Source: Pipra filicauda
Taxonomy: Eukaryota > Chordata > Aves > Passeriformes > Pipridae
DNA length: 64,000 nt
Assembly (NCBI RefSeq): GCF_003945595.2
Contig: NW_024104406.1
Span: forward strand, 124,001-188,000
Reading direction: 5' to 3'
The position numbers and the translations under genes were made by a program. The stretch's first letter is position 1. Every line of letters starts with the position of its first letter. A model generated the notes under the pieces. It searched no databases. It had not been told where the DNA came from and saw nothing but the letters and a program-made list of their open reading frames with translations. Of the stretch, positions 62,181-64,000 are shown in pieces.

Positions 62181-64000
62181 AATGTGCAGGTGTCTTATTC
62201 CTGCAAATTTCCAAATATGCCAAGGAAAAATTAGAAGTGCCCTAAGGAGGGAATTAGGAGGCACGTGGGTCTCAGCAGAAGGTTCGTAGGACTCGTCTTG
62301 GTGGTGGCATGAACGCCAGGTTATTGCTCAGCAACGTGCACTGTTCAGAGAGGACCAAAATAGACCTTATTTCTTTACCATCCCTGATATTTACACACTG
62401 CCTGGATTAGTCAGGGGTTTTTCAGAGATAAGATGATGGGAAAAGTTCTTTCTGTTCATAACAAGCCCATCACCATGTCCCCCACCATGAGACTGTCCCC
62501 GATTTACTCCAACTACCCTGCATGCATAGGAATTCCAGACCAGGATTTGGACCAGAACCCTCAGATTTAACTGACTTTTCAGGACGGAAGACTTGTTTCC
62601 TACATCATCCCATCCTTCCACCCTCAGCCAAAAGTCATTTTCCACAGAAAAACACATTTTAACTAGCTTTGGATTGTTCTCCTTGCCTATCCTTTGGCTG
62701 CAGGCAGAAAGTAATCTGAAGTTTCCTGGACATTTAGGGGCAAAAAAAAGTTAAAGCTGTTAGAATTTGGGGTCTGACAGACACACAGGAGCCCACTTGT
62801 ATTCATGGTTGTCCTCGCTGACTTGACACTTGAGCCTCATGGATTTTCCACTCTCCTTGAGCCTTTCCAATTAAGTCTGCGGTGAAACTCATCAGCAATT
62901 TGACACAGACAAACATCCTTAACCCTGACCTTTAAAGGATGATCAAGGTTGAAAGGTAATTTTTTAAAGAATCAGGGCTTTTGGTTGTGTTTTGTTGTGT
63001 TTCTCTGAGAGAGAGGTTTGGGGATATTTTTTTTTTTTTAATGAGGAGTAAAAGACAAGACTCCAAACGTCAGTCACATCTTTGGTCCAAGGACAACCTG
63101 TTCACCTCTAACAAGAACCCTTCAAAACAAACTCATATATTTATCTAAAGAAAGAAAGTTTCAACATTTTTAGTACCATCCAGATGCTGTTAAATTTGTC
63201 AGCTTCAGCCCATGGCTCGAGGGATTTGGTAAATTAGTGGAGCCTTGGCAGCCGTTCGTAATTGCAGCTGAGTTTATTTGCCATGATTTGTTAGATAGGA
63301 AAAATCCCAAAAGGGATTGGGTTTTCTCTGAGTCCATAAGTCAGTTTTATAATTTACATTTACCGTTCACTGCAGGGATTTGAGCAGGAAAGATCCTCAA
63401 TCCTTTAAATTCATATTTACAGTGACCACGTGAACTCCCACCTTCCCGATAATTAATGTTATGGAAATCTCGATTTAGAAGTTGCTCTTCAAGGAAAAAC
63501 ATCCCACTAGAGGGATGGGGGGTTAAATAGGTCTAATAAACATTCCAGAGGCACTGCAGGATCTCCTTGTCCTCACATCCATCCTCCCTGGCTCCTCCAT
63601 AAGACACCAGGAGACGGCATCTTCAGGAAGTCATCAAGACATCGATGACTTCACGAGTCACCTCTGAGAGCACGCGTGCCTTCCCCCCTTCCCTGAAAAG
63701 CACAGCACATCTTGGCATCACAGGGGAAAGTCAAACAGATCTGCATAATTATCCCTCCAGAACGCCTCGGAGAACATATGGTCTGGAAATGAAGCTGCCT
63801 GAAATGGATGGGCTCAGCTGCGTGATGAGATCCACAGAAGGGAGGTGAAAAAAGCGTGTTCGGCGCAGGATCCCGCGACTACGGCACATCCATCATCGGG
63901 ATAAGGTAATGACACCAGGAAATGAGCTAAGTCAATCCAAGATTGAAGTTTCATTTTCTGAAGTGCATCTGTTTGGCTCGTATCCCCCTGAACCTCATCG

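Larger units (their letters stand above)
48978..64000 (-). other. MYO9A: MYO9A upstream intron and possibly 5' flank
   Basis: This is sequence upstream of the first coding exon. The splice acceptor at 48978 shows that at least its near part is an intron within the 5' untranslated region. It contains CR1 pieces at 51664-52080, 53418-53500 and 58956-59212 and a CpG-rich cluster near 61.87-62.18 kb. The stretches 49.0-51.6, 52.1-53.4, 53.5-58.9 and 59.3-61.8 kb, and 62.2-64.0 kb, hold no gene I can support. The noncoding first exon was not found. Confidence 0.75.

Overview
The window is vertebrate nuclear DNA, almost certainly from a bird. It is dense in fragments of the avian LINE CR1 and carries a short LTR retroelement, and its only recognisable gene has a vertebrate exon-intron structure. 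A finer placement (a songbird or another neoavian) would be inference and is not claimed.

One gene is recognised: MYO9A (unconventional myosin-IXa), on the minus strand. Seven coding exons are visible. They are, in transcription order, 48898-48056, 18099-18005, 11361-11299, 9698-9599, 6996-6940, 3657-3560 and 1604-1478. Each has a GT donor and an AG acceptor, and the phases join without a break into 461 codons. They encode the N-terminal Ras-associating-like domain and the first part of the myosin motor: the purine-binding loop, P-loop, switch I and the region beyond. The initiator ATG lies in the first of these exons, after an in-frame stop and a splice acceptor, so at least one noncoding 5' exon lies upstream (above 48977 or outside the window). 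The rest of the motor, the IQ motifs, the C1 domain and the RhoGAP domain lie beyond position 1.

Layout: 1-18 kb holds six small coding exons separated by introns of 1.6 to 6.6 kb. The intron 11362-18004 contains a complete but coding-empty LTR element (12407-15147). 18.1-48.05 kb is one intron of about 30 kb with many CR1 pieces and an unusual ten-unit AT-rich tandem array at 37.06-38.2 kb. 48.06-48.98 kb is the GC-rich first coding exon. 48.98-64 kb is intron of the 5' untranslated region (or upstream sequence) with three more CR1 pieces and a small CpG-rich cluster near 62 kb.

No second protein-coding gene, tRNA, rRNA or CRISPR array was recognised. Most long open frames outside MYO9A fall in CR1 or LTR sequence and are not treated as genes.
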